In this document: piece after piece, positions 26,456-33,209 of the stretch
Layout of the letters: every line of letters begins with the position of its first letter
How positions within the stretch are numbered: position 1 is the first letter of the stretch
Assembly: GCA_035264765.1 (NCBI GenBank)
Contig: DATFPQ010000105.1
Span: forward strand, 1-40,172
Source of the DNA: DATFPQ01 sp035264765
GTDB taxonomy: Bacteria; Actinomycetota; Actinomycetes; Actinomycetales; Angustibacteraceae
Length of the DNA: 40,172 nucleotides
Reading direction: 5' to 3'
Translations under genes and position numbers: made by a program
Notes under the pieces: model-generated
The model's input: the letters and a program-made list of their open reading frames with translations, nothing else
Database searches by the model: none
What the model was told of the DNA's origin: nothing

Positions 26456-27394
26456 TCAGGAACCGCTGGGGATCGCTAGGGCCGCGTCGACCTCCGCACG
26501 GGTCGGCGGGTCGGTGCCCGGGCGCGAGCAGGTGATCGCGGCCACGACTGCCGCCTCATCCAACACGCTGCGGAGAGTGGCCTCGTCGACGTCGGCGAGC
26601 TCGTGACGTTTCTGCCCGCCGATCAGGTCGGCGCGACGGAGACCGTCGAGAAGTCCGGAGGTGAAGGAGTCGCCCGCGCCCACGGTGTCGACGAGCTCGA
26701 TCGGCATCGACGGCCGCCTCAGCTCCACGCCCTTGGTCACGGCGAAGCAGCCGTCACCGCCCCGGGTCACGACGACGAGTGCCGGTCCGGTGGACAGCCA
26801 CCGCCGCGCCACGTCCTCGTCCCGCTCTCCCTCGTAGAGCCAGCGCAGGTCCTCGTCGCTCACCTTCACGACGTCGGACAGCGCCACCAGCTCCTCGATG
26901 TCAGGCCGGGCCTGTGCCGGGGAGCCGAGCAGCCCCGGACGCACGTTGGGGTCGTACGACACCGTGACCCGCCCTCGTTCGCGCTCGCGGCGCACGAGGT
27001 CGACCACGGCCGCCCGCCCCGGCTCCAGCACCGTCGCGAGCGAGCCGGTGTGCAGGCAGCGCGTCTCGACCGAGAGCGGCGGCAGGTCCGCAACGTCCCA
27101 GGTGAGGCGGAAGTCGTACGTCGCGACGCCCGCAGCCAGGCTCGCGACCGCGAGGCTGGTGGGCCCCCACGGCCTGGCCCCACGGTCGACCACCACACCG
27201 CTGGCCTCCAGGTGGCCGGTGATCAGCTCGCCGAAGGCGTCCTCGCCCAGCCGGGTCGTCAGCCGCACCGGGTCGCCGAGGCGGCCCAGCGTGAGGGCCA
27301 CGTTGGCGGGGCTGCCGCCGGGGTGGGCCACGAAGGTGCGACCTCCGCGCGATCCCACCAGGTCGATGAGGGCCTCTCCCACGACGGCGAACAT
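26456..27394 (-). CDS. PfkB family carbohydrate kinase (fructokinase-like)
   Basis: A 312-residue ribokinase-fold sugar kinase. The N-terminal PfkB signature GGSPANVALTLGRLG is near residue 30, and the C-terminal signature DTVGAGDSFTSGLL contains the catalytic Asp and the anion hole. The opening FAVVGEALIDLV and the size match the bacterial fructokinase subgroup, so ATP-dependent phosphorylation of fructose (or a similar ketohexose) at C6 is the best inference. ATG 27394 is favoured by aggtgg five bases upstream; a GTG at 27403 is an alternative. It lies just downstream of pgi on the same strand and leads the kinase, ABM and permease genes. Confidence 0.9.
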   Translation of the reverse strand: MFAVVGEALIDLVGSRGGRTFVAHPGGSPANVALTLGRLGDPVRLTTRLGEDAFGELITGHLEASGVVVDRGARPWGPTSLAVASLAAGVATYDFRLTWDVADLPPLSVETRCLHTGSLATVLEPGRAAVVDLVRRERERGRVTVSYDPNVRPGLLGSPAQARPDIEELVALSDVVKVSDEDLRWLYEGERDEDVARRWLSTGPALVVVTRGGDGCFAVTKGVELRRPSMPIELVDTVGAGDSFTSGLLDGLRRADLIGGQKRHELADVDEATLRSVLDEAAVVAAITCSRPGTDPPTRAEVDAALAIPSGS

Positions 27395-27502
27395 CCGCTC
27401 CACCTCACCCAGGAAGCGAAAGGCCCTCCATCGCGCCTCTCCCGGTCGAGCATGCTGACAAGGCGGCTCGGCCGCAAGACCTCGGGCCGGTTCGCTTGCC
27501 GC

Positions 27503-29140
27503 TCAGGGACGTCCGCGTCCGGTCCGGTAGCGGCGGATCAGCGCGTTCGTCGAGCTGTCGTGGCTCAGCGCCGGCTCGGCGGACTCGACCAGCTCCGGCT
27601 CGATGCGCTGGGCGAGCTGCTTGCCCAGCTCCACACCCCACTGGTCGAAGCTGTTGATGTCCCAGATCGCTCCCTGGGTGAACACTTTGTGCTCGTAGAG
27701 GGCCACCAGCTGTCCCAGGGTGTGCGGCGAGAGCCGCGTCAGCAGCAGGGTCGACGTCGGGCGGTTGCCGGGGAAGGTGCGGTGCGCCACGAGGGAGCCG
27801 GATGTCCCTTCGGCAGCCACCTCCTCCGGAGTCTTGCCGAACGCGAGGGCCTCGGTCTGGGCGAGGAGGTTCGCGGTCAGGAGGTCGTGGTGCTTCCCCA
27901 GCGACCCGCTGCCGGTGTGGAAGGGCTCCACGAAGCCGATGAAGTCGGCCGGAACCAGCTTCGTTCCCTGGTGGATGAGCTGGTAGAAGGCGTGCTGGCC
28001 GTTCGTTCCAGGCTCACCCCAGACGATGGGACCGGTCTGGACGTCGACCGACGAGCCGTCGATCGTCACCGACTTACCGTTGCTCTCCATGTCCAGCTGC
28101 TGCAGATAGGCGGGGAACCGCCGCAGGTACTGGCTGTACGGCAGCACGGCGTGCGTCTGGGCGTCGAAGAAGTCGTCGTACCAGAGGCCGAGCAGACCCA
28201 TGATCGCCGGCACGTTCTCCTCGAACGGCGCGTTCAGGAAGTGCTCGTCGACCGCGCGGAAACCCGCCAGCATGTCCATGAACGCGTCCGGCCCGATGGC
28301 CGTCATCAGGGACAGGCCGATCGCGGACGTGAAGGAGTACCGGCCGCCGACCCAGTCCCAGAAGCCGAACATGTTGTCCGCGTCGATGCCGAACTCGGTG
28401 ACCTTGTCGCGGTTGGTGGACACGGCGACGAAGTGGCGGGCCACGGCCTTCTCGTCGCCGAGCCGGGCCAGCAGCCACTCCCTCGCGGTGACGGCGTTCG
28501 TCAGCGTCTCCACCGTGGTGAACGTCTTCGACGCCACGATGAACAGCGTCTCCTCCGGGTTCAGGTCCCGGGTGGCCTCCACGACGTCCGCCTCGTCGAC
28601 GTTGGCGACGAAGCGGAAGGTCATGTCGCGCTGGGTGTAGTCGCGAAGCGCCTCGTACGCCATCGCCGGCCCGAGGTCCGAGCCCCCGATACCGATGTTG
28701 ACGACGTTGCGGATCCGCTCGCCGGTGTGCCCGCGCCACTCCCCCGTCCGCACCTGCTCGGCGAACGCACGCATCCGCCCGAGGACCTCGTGCACGTCCG
28801 GGACGACGTTCCGGCCGTCGACCTCGATGACCTGCCCCTCCGCCGCTCGCAGCGCCACGTGCAGCACCGCGCGGTTCTCGGTCGTGTTGATCTTCTGCCC
28901 GCTGAACATGGCCTGGGTCCGCCCTCGCAGGTCGCGCGCCTCGGCGAGGTCCACGAGCAACCGCAGCGTCTCGTGGGTCACGCGGTGCTTGGAGAAGTCG
29001 AGGTAGGCGTCCCCGACGGTGGCCGCCATGCGCTCACCGCGTGAGGGGTCGTCCGCGAACAGTGATCTGAGATGGATCTTGCTGACCACCTCGTAGTGCT
29101 CCTGCAGGGCCCGCCACTCCGGAAGGTCAACCAGTGCCAT
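27503..29140 (-). CDS. pgi: glucose-6-phosphate isomerase
   Basis: Pgi interconverts glucose-6-phosphate and fructose-6-phosphate in glycolysis and gluconeogenesis. The 545-residue product has both family signatures: DWVGGRYSFTSAIGLSLM in the middle and the GSGSLGKHHDLLTANLLAQ block near the C-terminus. It also has NIGIGGSDLGP, SKTFTT and the catalytic region GTNGQHAFYQLIHQGT. Length and composition are normal. The start is ATG 29140 (MALVDLPEWRAL); earlier in-frame codons are not family-like. The RBS is weak. The downstream sugar kinase begins 109 bp later and may be cotranscribed. Confidence 0.97.
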   Translation of the reverse strand: MALVDLPEWRALQEHYEVVSKIHLRSLFADDPSRGERMAATVGDAYLDFSKHRVTHETLRLLVDLAEARDLRGRTQAMFSGQKINTTENRAVLHVALRAAEGQVIEVDGRNVVPDVHEVLGRMRAFAEQVRTGEWRGHTGERIRNVVNIGIGGSDLGPAMAYEALRDYTQRDMTFRFVANVDEADVVEATRDLNPEETLFIVASKTFTTVETLTNAVTAREWLLARLGDEKAVARHFVAVSTNRDKVTEFGIDADNMFGFWDWVGGRYSFTSAIGLSLMTAIGPDAFMDMLAGFRAVDEHFLNAPFEENVPAIMGLLGLWYDDFFDAQTHAVLPYSQYLRRFPAYLQQLDMESNGKSVTIDGSSVDVQTGPIVWGEPGTNGQHAFYQLIHQGTKLVPADFIGFVEPFHTGSGSLGKHHDLLTANLLAQTEALAFGKTPEEVAAEGTSGSLVAHRTFPGNRPTSTLLLTRLSPHTLGQLVALYEHKVFTQGAIWDINSFDQWGVELGKQLAQRIEPELVESAEPALSHDSSTNALIRRYRTGRGRP

Positions 29141-29177
29141 GCCCGGAGTCTGTCGCTCGGGACGGTCAGCGGCAACA

Positions 29178-29203
29178 CCGGTGCCGTAGCCCCTCGGCAC
29201 CGG
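29178..29203. promoter_or_regulatory. 9-bp inverted repeat in the pgi upstream region
   Basis: CCGGTGCCG (29178-29186) and CGGCACCGG (29195-29203) form perfect arms around an 8-nt spacer. It lies 38 bp upstream of the pgi start codon, in the gap before the divergent small stress-like gene. It could be an operator for pgi or an mRNA leader hairpin. Confidence 0.5.
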
Positions 29204-29321
29204 CCTTTCGGCGCGGCTCAGAGCGGGGGGTCGTCACCCTGTTCGGGAGTCCGGATCCGGGCGTAGCCTACGTCTCGATACCGAGGTCGACGCGGTACCT
29301 ACTGTGGGTCGAGGTGCAGTG

Positions 29322-29774
29322 ATGCGTCGCTACATGATTGTTGCGAATCAAACGCTGGGCGGCGACGAGCTGCTTGAGGTTGTACGGGACCGGATGCAGG
29401 CCGGACCCTGCTCGTTCTGGGTCCTCGTCCCGGCGACGCCGGTCAGGGACCTCGCGCCGAACATCATCCCGATGCCGGTGATGGGCGGTGTGCCGAGGCT
29501 GCCCGAGGTACCGGGCGAGGGACGCAGAGTCGCCGAGACGAAGCTGCAGGCGGAGCTCAAGCGGTTGCGGGACGCCGGAGCGACCGTGGACGGCGAGGTC
29601 GGCGACCCTGACCCGGTTCACGCGGTCGCCGCGACAGTGGCCACAAAGCACTTCGACGAGATCATCGTCCTGACGCTCCCCACCCATCTGTCCCGGTGGC
29701 TGCACCAGGACCTCCCCCGGCGCCTGCAGCACAGGTTCCACGTGCCCGTCACCCACGTGGCGACCGCCGAGTAG
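29322..29774 (+). CDS. conserved protein, possibly universal-stress-protein-like
   Basis: A 150-residue soluble protein that opens YMIVANQTLGGDELLEVVRDRM and continues SFWVLVPATPVRD. It then has a helix (AETKLQAELKRLRDAGATVDGEVGD), the acidic DPDPVHAVAATV, and strands FDEIIVLTLPTHLSRWLHQDLPRRL-x-FHVPVTHV. This strand-helix order and the last motif resemble the HUP fold of UspA-like proteins common in actinobacteria, but the ATP-binding G-x2-G-x9-G(S/T) loop is not clear, so I stop at similarity. ATG 29322 follows gaggtgcagtg; a GTG at 29304 is also in frame. It is divergent from pgi. Confidence 0.75.
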   Translation: MRRYMIVANQTLGGDELLEVVRDRMQAGPCSFWVLVPATPVRDLAPNIIPMPVMGGVPRLPEVPGEGRRVAETKLQAELKRLRDAGATVDGEVGDPDPVHAVAATVATKHFDEIIVLTLPTHLSRWLHQDLPRRLQHRFHVPVTHVATAE

Positions 29775-29846
29775 CCCAGGCCCGTGACCCCGGCGGGCGG
29801 AACACTTGCCGGTGTACGGCGCGCCCCCGAGGAGGCGACGAGCCGG

Positions 29847-30125
29847 CTACTCGGCGTCGTCGTCCCGCTCCTCCTCGAGCTCGACCAGCACGTCGGCCGC
29901 ATCGCGGCTACCGCGGTCGGCGAGTCGTCTCAGCTCGGCCGTATCGCCCCGCTCGGCCGCCAGCTCGACCAGCTGGTCAGTGGCATCGCGGTAACCGAGG
30001 TCGGCCAGCCCCCGGAGCTCCTCCAGGTCGCCTCGCTCGCCGGCGAGCTCGACCAGCTGGTCGGCCGCATCCCGGTCACCTCTTGCGGCCCGCTCTCGCA
30101 GGCGCCTCAGCACAGGATCCGTCAC
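29847..30125 (-). CDS. short helical-repeat protein
   Basis: A 92-residue, highly charged protein made of near-identical tandem units. The core (R)DA(A/T)DQLVELA-x-ERGD-x-x-ELR-x-LAD-x-G occurs twice in full and a third time truncated, with a period of about 24 residues. The pattern (two short helices per unit) looks TPR- or SEL1/HEAT-like, but it is too short to assign. GTG 30125 (VTDPVLRRLRERAARGD) is preferred; GTG 30143 would add six residues. It is divergent from the Dabb gene. A protein-binding scaffold role is inference. Confidence 0.7.
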   Translation of the reverse strand: MTDPVLRRLRERAARGDRDAADQLVELAGERGDLEELRGLADLGYRDATDQLVELAAERGDTAELRRLADRGSRDAADVLVELEEERDDDAE

Positions 30126-30169
30126 GAACGTCAGCTCTAGCACGCGGACGACCGGTGGTCACCATCCCT

Positions 30170-30184
30170 ACGGCAGAATGCCGT
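30170..30184. promoter_or_regulatory. short palindrome abutting the Dabb start
   Basis: ACGGC-agaat-GCCGT, a perfect 5-bp inverted repeat, ends one base before the ATG at 30186. It could hide the ribosome landing site, since no Shine-Dalgarno sequence is present. A chance occurrence is possible. Confidence 0.3.
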
Positions 30185-30185
30185 G

Positions 30186-30653
30186 ATGGTGTTGTCGCTG
30201 CGGCAGGAGCTCGACCGGATCGGGCCCGAGCGGTTCACGGCGCGGGACCACCGTCCTGGTGTCATCCGGCACGTCGTGCTCTTCCGCTACCGCGATGACG
30301 TGACCCCGGAGCAGAAGCAGGAGGTCCTGCGCCGCTTCCTGCTCCTTGCCGACTCCCCTCGGCCGGACGGTGGAACCTACGTGCTGTCGATCGAGGCGGG
30401 GCCGCAAGGCAGCGGTGAGGACGCGGGACACGGCTTCGAGCACGGCGTTGTCGTCTCGTTCGCGTCTGAGGGCGACCGCAACTACTACGTGGGGGAACCT
30501 GTCGTCGACGACCCACGGTTCTTCGATGCCGAGCATGCGGCCTTCAAGCGATTCGTCGGCCCCCTTTTGGACGAGGGTTCCCCAGGGCTTCTCGTCTTCG
30601 ACGTGGTGACCCCTGGCCGAGGACTGGGTGTCCTCGACGCCGGCACCGGCTGA
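30186..30653 (+). CDS. Dabb (stress-responsive A/B barrel) family protein
   Basis: A 155-residue protein whose core begins VIRHVVLFRYRDDVTPEQKQEVLRRFLLLAD. This is the Dabb signature (I-R-H-x-V-x-F-x-x-(K/R)), followed by the second strand YVLSIEAGPQGSGEDAGHGFEHGVVVSF and the closing YVGEPVVDDPRFFDAEHAAFKRFV helix. Dabb proteins are dimeric ferredoxin-like barrels. Some are plant stress proteins or polyketide cyclases, but bacterial ones are mostly uncharacterised. The 26-residue extension before the core is unusual. The start at ATG 30186 (or GTG 30183) lacks an RBS, so it is uncertain. It is divergent from the helical-repeat protein. Confidence 0.85.
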   Translation: MVLSLRQELDRIGPERFTARDHRPGVIRHVVLFRYRDDVTPEQKQEVLRRFLLLADSPRPDGGTYVLSIEAGPQGSGEDAGHGFEHGVVVSFASEGDRNYYVGEPVVDDPRFFDAEHAAFKRFVGPLLDEGSPGLLVFDVVTPGRGLGVLDAGTG

Positions 30654-30918
30654 CCACCGGACGCGCGGGCGGTGGTGCTCGACCATGAGCGCCTGCGACG
30701 CCCGGTTGATCGTCGGCTTGGCATGGTCGAGCGCGACCAGCAGCCGTCGGGGCCGATAAGGCAATACTTGTGGCGGATGCAGAAGCGCCCCGGCCGAAGC
30801 GCGGCGGTTTGCGGTGCGGTGCGATGTGACTGCGGCACTGTACGGGTCCTTGCCGCTGCTCCTGCTGTGGGCGGAGTGACCGCGTACGTCGTCAGGCTCC
30901 GTGCCCGCTAAACGCCAA
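30654..30918. other. gene-poor stretch with a long-range inverted repeat
   Basis: I find no convincing gene here. The notable content is an 11-bp perfect inverted repeat, gctcgaccatg (30677-30687) and catggtcgagc (30722-30732), with a smaller nested cgacg/cgtcg pair between the arms. GC is somewhat lower than in the flanks. Short open frames on both strands show no family similarity I recognise. It may be a decayed gene or carry a structured RNA. Confidence 0.5.
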
Positions 30919-30948
30919 CTTGAACCTTCAAGCAGGACCGCCTATGGT
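30919..30948 (+). promoter_or_regulatory. DoxX promoter overlapped by a palindromic operator
   Basis: A sigma70-like promoter: -35 TTGAAC (30920-30925), 17-bp spacer, -10 TATGGT (30943-30948). The -35 box lies within the palindrome CTTGAA-cc-TTCAAG (30919-30932). A further CTTGAA half-site lies at about 30959-30964. The arrangement suits a repressor of the MarR/HxlR type, which often control DoxX genes; no such regulator gene is in view. The leader to the DoxX ATG would be about 105 nt. Confidence 0.65.
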
Positions 30949-31058
30949 GGACGCATTGCTTGAACGCTCATGAATCTCCCACGACCTGGCGGGGAACGAG
31001 GACAACACCCCCGAGCGCGCGCCGCGCGCCGAGCCAGGCCTGAACCGAGAGGACCCAC

Positions 31059-31508
31059 ATGCGTTTTCCCACCCCCGCCCGCGACACCGCCCTGCTGCTC
31101 GCAAGGGTCGGCATCGGCCTCGTCTTCTTCGCGCACGGTTGGCAGAAGCTGTTCACCAATGGAGTCGACGGCACCTCGGCGTTCTTCGGCCAGGTGGGCG
31201 TGCCGCTGCCGACACTGTCGGCGTGGTTCGCCGCAGTCGTGGAGCTGGTCGGCGGGGCTGCCCTCATCCTCGGCATCGCCGTGCCCGCGGCGGCGCTCCT
31301 GCTCGTGATCGACATGATCGGCGCGTTCCTGTTCGTCCACGCTGGCAACGGTCTGTTCATGGAGAAGAACGGTTTCGAGCTCGTCCTGGCGCTCGCGGCG
31401 GCGAGCCTGGTGCTGGGCGTCCTCGGCGCCGGCCGGTTCAGCCTCGACCACGCCGTCCTGAACCGCTTCCGCGCCCGGTCCGGCGAGGCGGCGCTGTCGC
31501 GCGGCTGA
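31059..31508 (+). CDS. DoxX family membrane protein
   Basis: A 149-residue protein with four hydrophobic helices, typical of DoxX: RDTALLLARVGIGLVFFAHGWQKLF (helix 1 with the conserved R-x-x-x-G and H-G-x-x-K), PTLSAWFAAVVELVGGAALILG (with the E-x-x-G-G motif), and two further helices. It ends with a short basic tail. DoxX proteins in mycobacteria join with SodA and SseA in oxidative stress defence; others have unknown roles. ATG 31059 follows gagaggacccac. A strong promoter/palindrome lies ~110 bp upstream, and a 13-bp-stem terminator follows. Confidence 0.92.
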   Translation: MRFPTPARDTALLLARVGIGLVFFAHGWQKLFTNGVDGTSAFFGQVGVPLPTLSAWFAAVVELVGGAALILGIAVPAAALLLVIDMIGAFLFVHAGNGLFMEKNGFELVLALAAASLVLGVLGAGRFSLDHAVLNRFRARSGEAALSRG

Positions 31509-31552
31509 CCAGGACGGGTGGCGGCCACGCGCGTCGGCCACTGAACCCGATG

Positions 31553-31584
31553 CAGGGCCCGGACCTCGTAAGGTCCGGGCCCTG
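31553..31584 (+). terminator. DoxX transcription terminator
   Basis: Perfect 13-bp arms cagggcccggacc (31553-31565) and ggtccgggccctg (31572-31584) around a tcgtaa loop, followed by tt. It starts 45 bp after the DoxX stop codon. Confidence 0.9.
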
Positions 31585-31737
31585 TTGGCATATCCGCAGA
31601 TGGTGGGCCCCTGGTGGACAGTTGTGGCAGGGGTCCGTGCTCGACGGGCCTTGCCCGCATGCGCGGTCAGCAGTTTGTAGCCGGTACCCGTGGCCTTCTA
31701 GCCCAGGAGTCATGGCCAGCCTCGCGGTTAGCTGGTG

Positions 31738-32530
31738 TCAAGAACCCGGGGCAAGCATGGCCAGTCGGCGTGCCATCGCCTCGTCGACCGGGGCTGCGGC
31801 CTCGGCCGCGCGCAGAACCAGGCCGTAGCCCGTCGTTCAGCGAGCGGGTGTTCCACCCGATCTGCCCCTGCAGGCGCAGGACGTTCGCGCGCAGAAGCGG
31901 ATCCGTCGCGTCGGCCAGTGCGGCCTGTGCCAGCCCAGCCGCTCGGGACGGGTGTGCGCCGAGCCAGCTGGAGGAGGCGGCCGCGTACAGCCTGCGGGCG
32001 CGTGCCGGACCGGCGTCCGTCAGCTCCGCGGCCCGCGCCCAGGCGGCGGCCGCGGCCTCGTGACCGCCTCGGGACGCGGCGCGCTCGGCGACCGCGTCCA
32101 GCGCGGCGACGACCGTCTCATCTGGCCAGTCGACCGCGGCGGCGAGATGCCACGCCCGCCGATCGGCGTCGCCGACGAGAGCCTCGGCGACAGCACGGTG
32201 GACGGCCCGCTGCTGCGTGCGCCAGTGAGCGGGAGCTGCGGGAGCAATGGCTCCCGCCCGCAAGTTGCTCTCCATTGAGGACGCCGGCCAGCTCGACGAG
32301 CGCGAGTGGGTTGCCCCGGGTGCCGGTGACGAGCTTGTCGCGGACCGCCGGGTTCACGTCCCCGGTCGCGTGTGCCCGCGGTCGGACGCGGCCTCTAGGG
32401 CGTCCGCCAGCAGCCTCGACTTCCCGGACCCGGCCACGCCGGGGACCACGAGAGCGCGGCCCGTCGAGGTCCGCGCGGCGTCGATCAGGGCGCGATCGCC
32501 GCACGTTCCGCGTCTCGACCAGCCAGCACG
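31738..32530 (-). pseudogene. decayed LuxR/LAL-type transcriptional regulator (AAA_16 ATPase part)
   Basis: Fragments of a large ATPase regulator of the LAL (MalT-like) type appear in order on the minus strand but in different frames. The parts are a start-like LAGRDAERAAI (~32485-32525), ALVVPGVAGSGKSRLL with Walker A at 32417-32440, then AVRDKLVTGTRGNPLALVELAGVL (~32280-32360), then HWRTQQRAVHRAVAEALVGDADRRAWHL through RLQGQIGWNTRSLNDG (~31829-32221). The last part is YGLVLRAAEAAAPVDEAMARRLAMLAPGS, ending at a stop near 31740. At least three frameshifts are needed. The Walker B/sensor region is deleted and the C-terminal LuxR helix-turn-helix is absent. Functional members are ~900-1000 residues; under 260 codons remain, so this is a relic. 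Confidence 0.8.
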
Positions 32531-33209
32531 GAACCCGCCGTACCGGGATGCCACCGACCGCACCGGGGATCCCACCGAGGGCGCTGGAGGAGCTTGCGTA
32601 ATCCTTGCGTCAGTGCAAATGCAGGCCATGACGTCGGCGCGGAGCCTTGGCGGTGCGGGCGGCCGCGGGCAGCGCCGTGGGGTCCCAGAACTCGCCAGCC
32701 CGAACGTCGACGAGCCTGCCAGCCGCAACCAGGCCACGACACCCCCGGCTACGCCGCTTCGACGGCTACTTCGCTGCACAACAGAAGCGCAAGCTGCACA
32801 ACGGGAGTGGCCACAACCGCAGCCGGCGACGTGCAGCGCACAAGAGTATCGCTATGTGTCAACAGTCTGTTAGTCAGGCTATGAGGCCGTTGAACCGTGT
32901 TCGACCTCGTGAACGCCGTGGCTTAGCGCCTGAGCCAAGAAGGCGCGCAGGTCAGCGCCAGCATCCCGTCGCAGTCCTGCCATGGCTTCTGACCCGCCTG
33001 GGTCATTGCCTCGCCCCGGGGACGGACGACAGGGTGGTGAGGCGGTTGCATTTCCGCAACCTCGACGAGTCCCTCCTTCCGCGGCGCCACGCCAATGCGT
33101 CGGCAATCAGCAGCCGGCCGCGGGAGCTGCAGGGCACGGCGCCGGCCGCGGCGCGACAACCCACGCTGGCAGCGGCGTGATCTACAGATGGTCAACAAGG
33201 GGGAAGCCT
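32531..33209. other. gene-free stretch upstream of the FUSC exporter
   Basis: No convincing complete gene. A direct repeat ttgcgt lies at 32594-32599 and 32605-32610 (11-bp period), followed by ttgc-gtcagt-gcaa, just upstream of the pseudogene's start and possibly its old control site. A minus-strand frame at 32879-33106 ends with RRDAGADLRAFLAQALSHGV..., which looks more protein-like than its start and may be another relic. A short, less GC-rich segment lies near 32845-32885. Confidence 0.5.

Noticed and set aside
30168..30764. Minus-strand open frame opposite the Dabb gene as a transposase or integrase
   Set aside because: Most of it mirrors the Dabb gene and the rest has no recognised motif; no terminal repeats or target duplication are seen.
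32982..33209. N-terminal extension of the FUSC exporter
   Set aside because: Codons before GTG 33210 are not membrane-like and no RBS precedes them; the GTG has agggggaag upstream.
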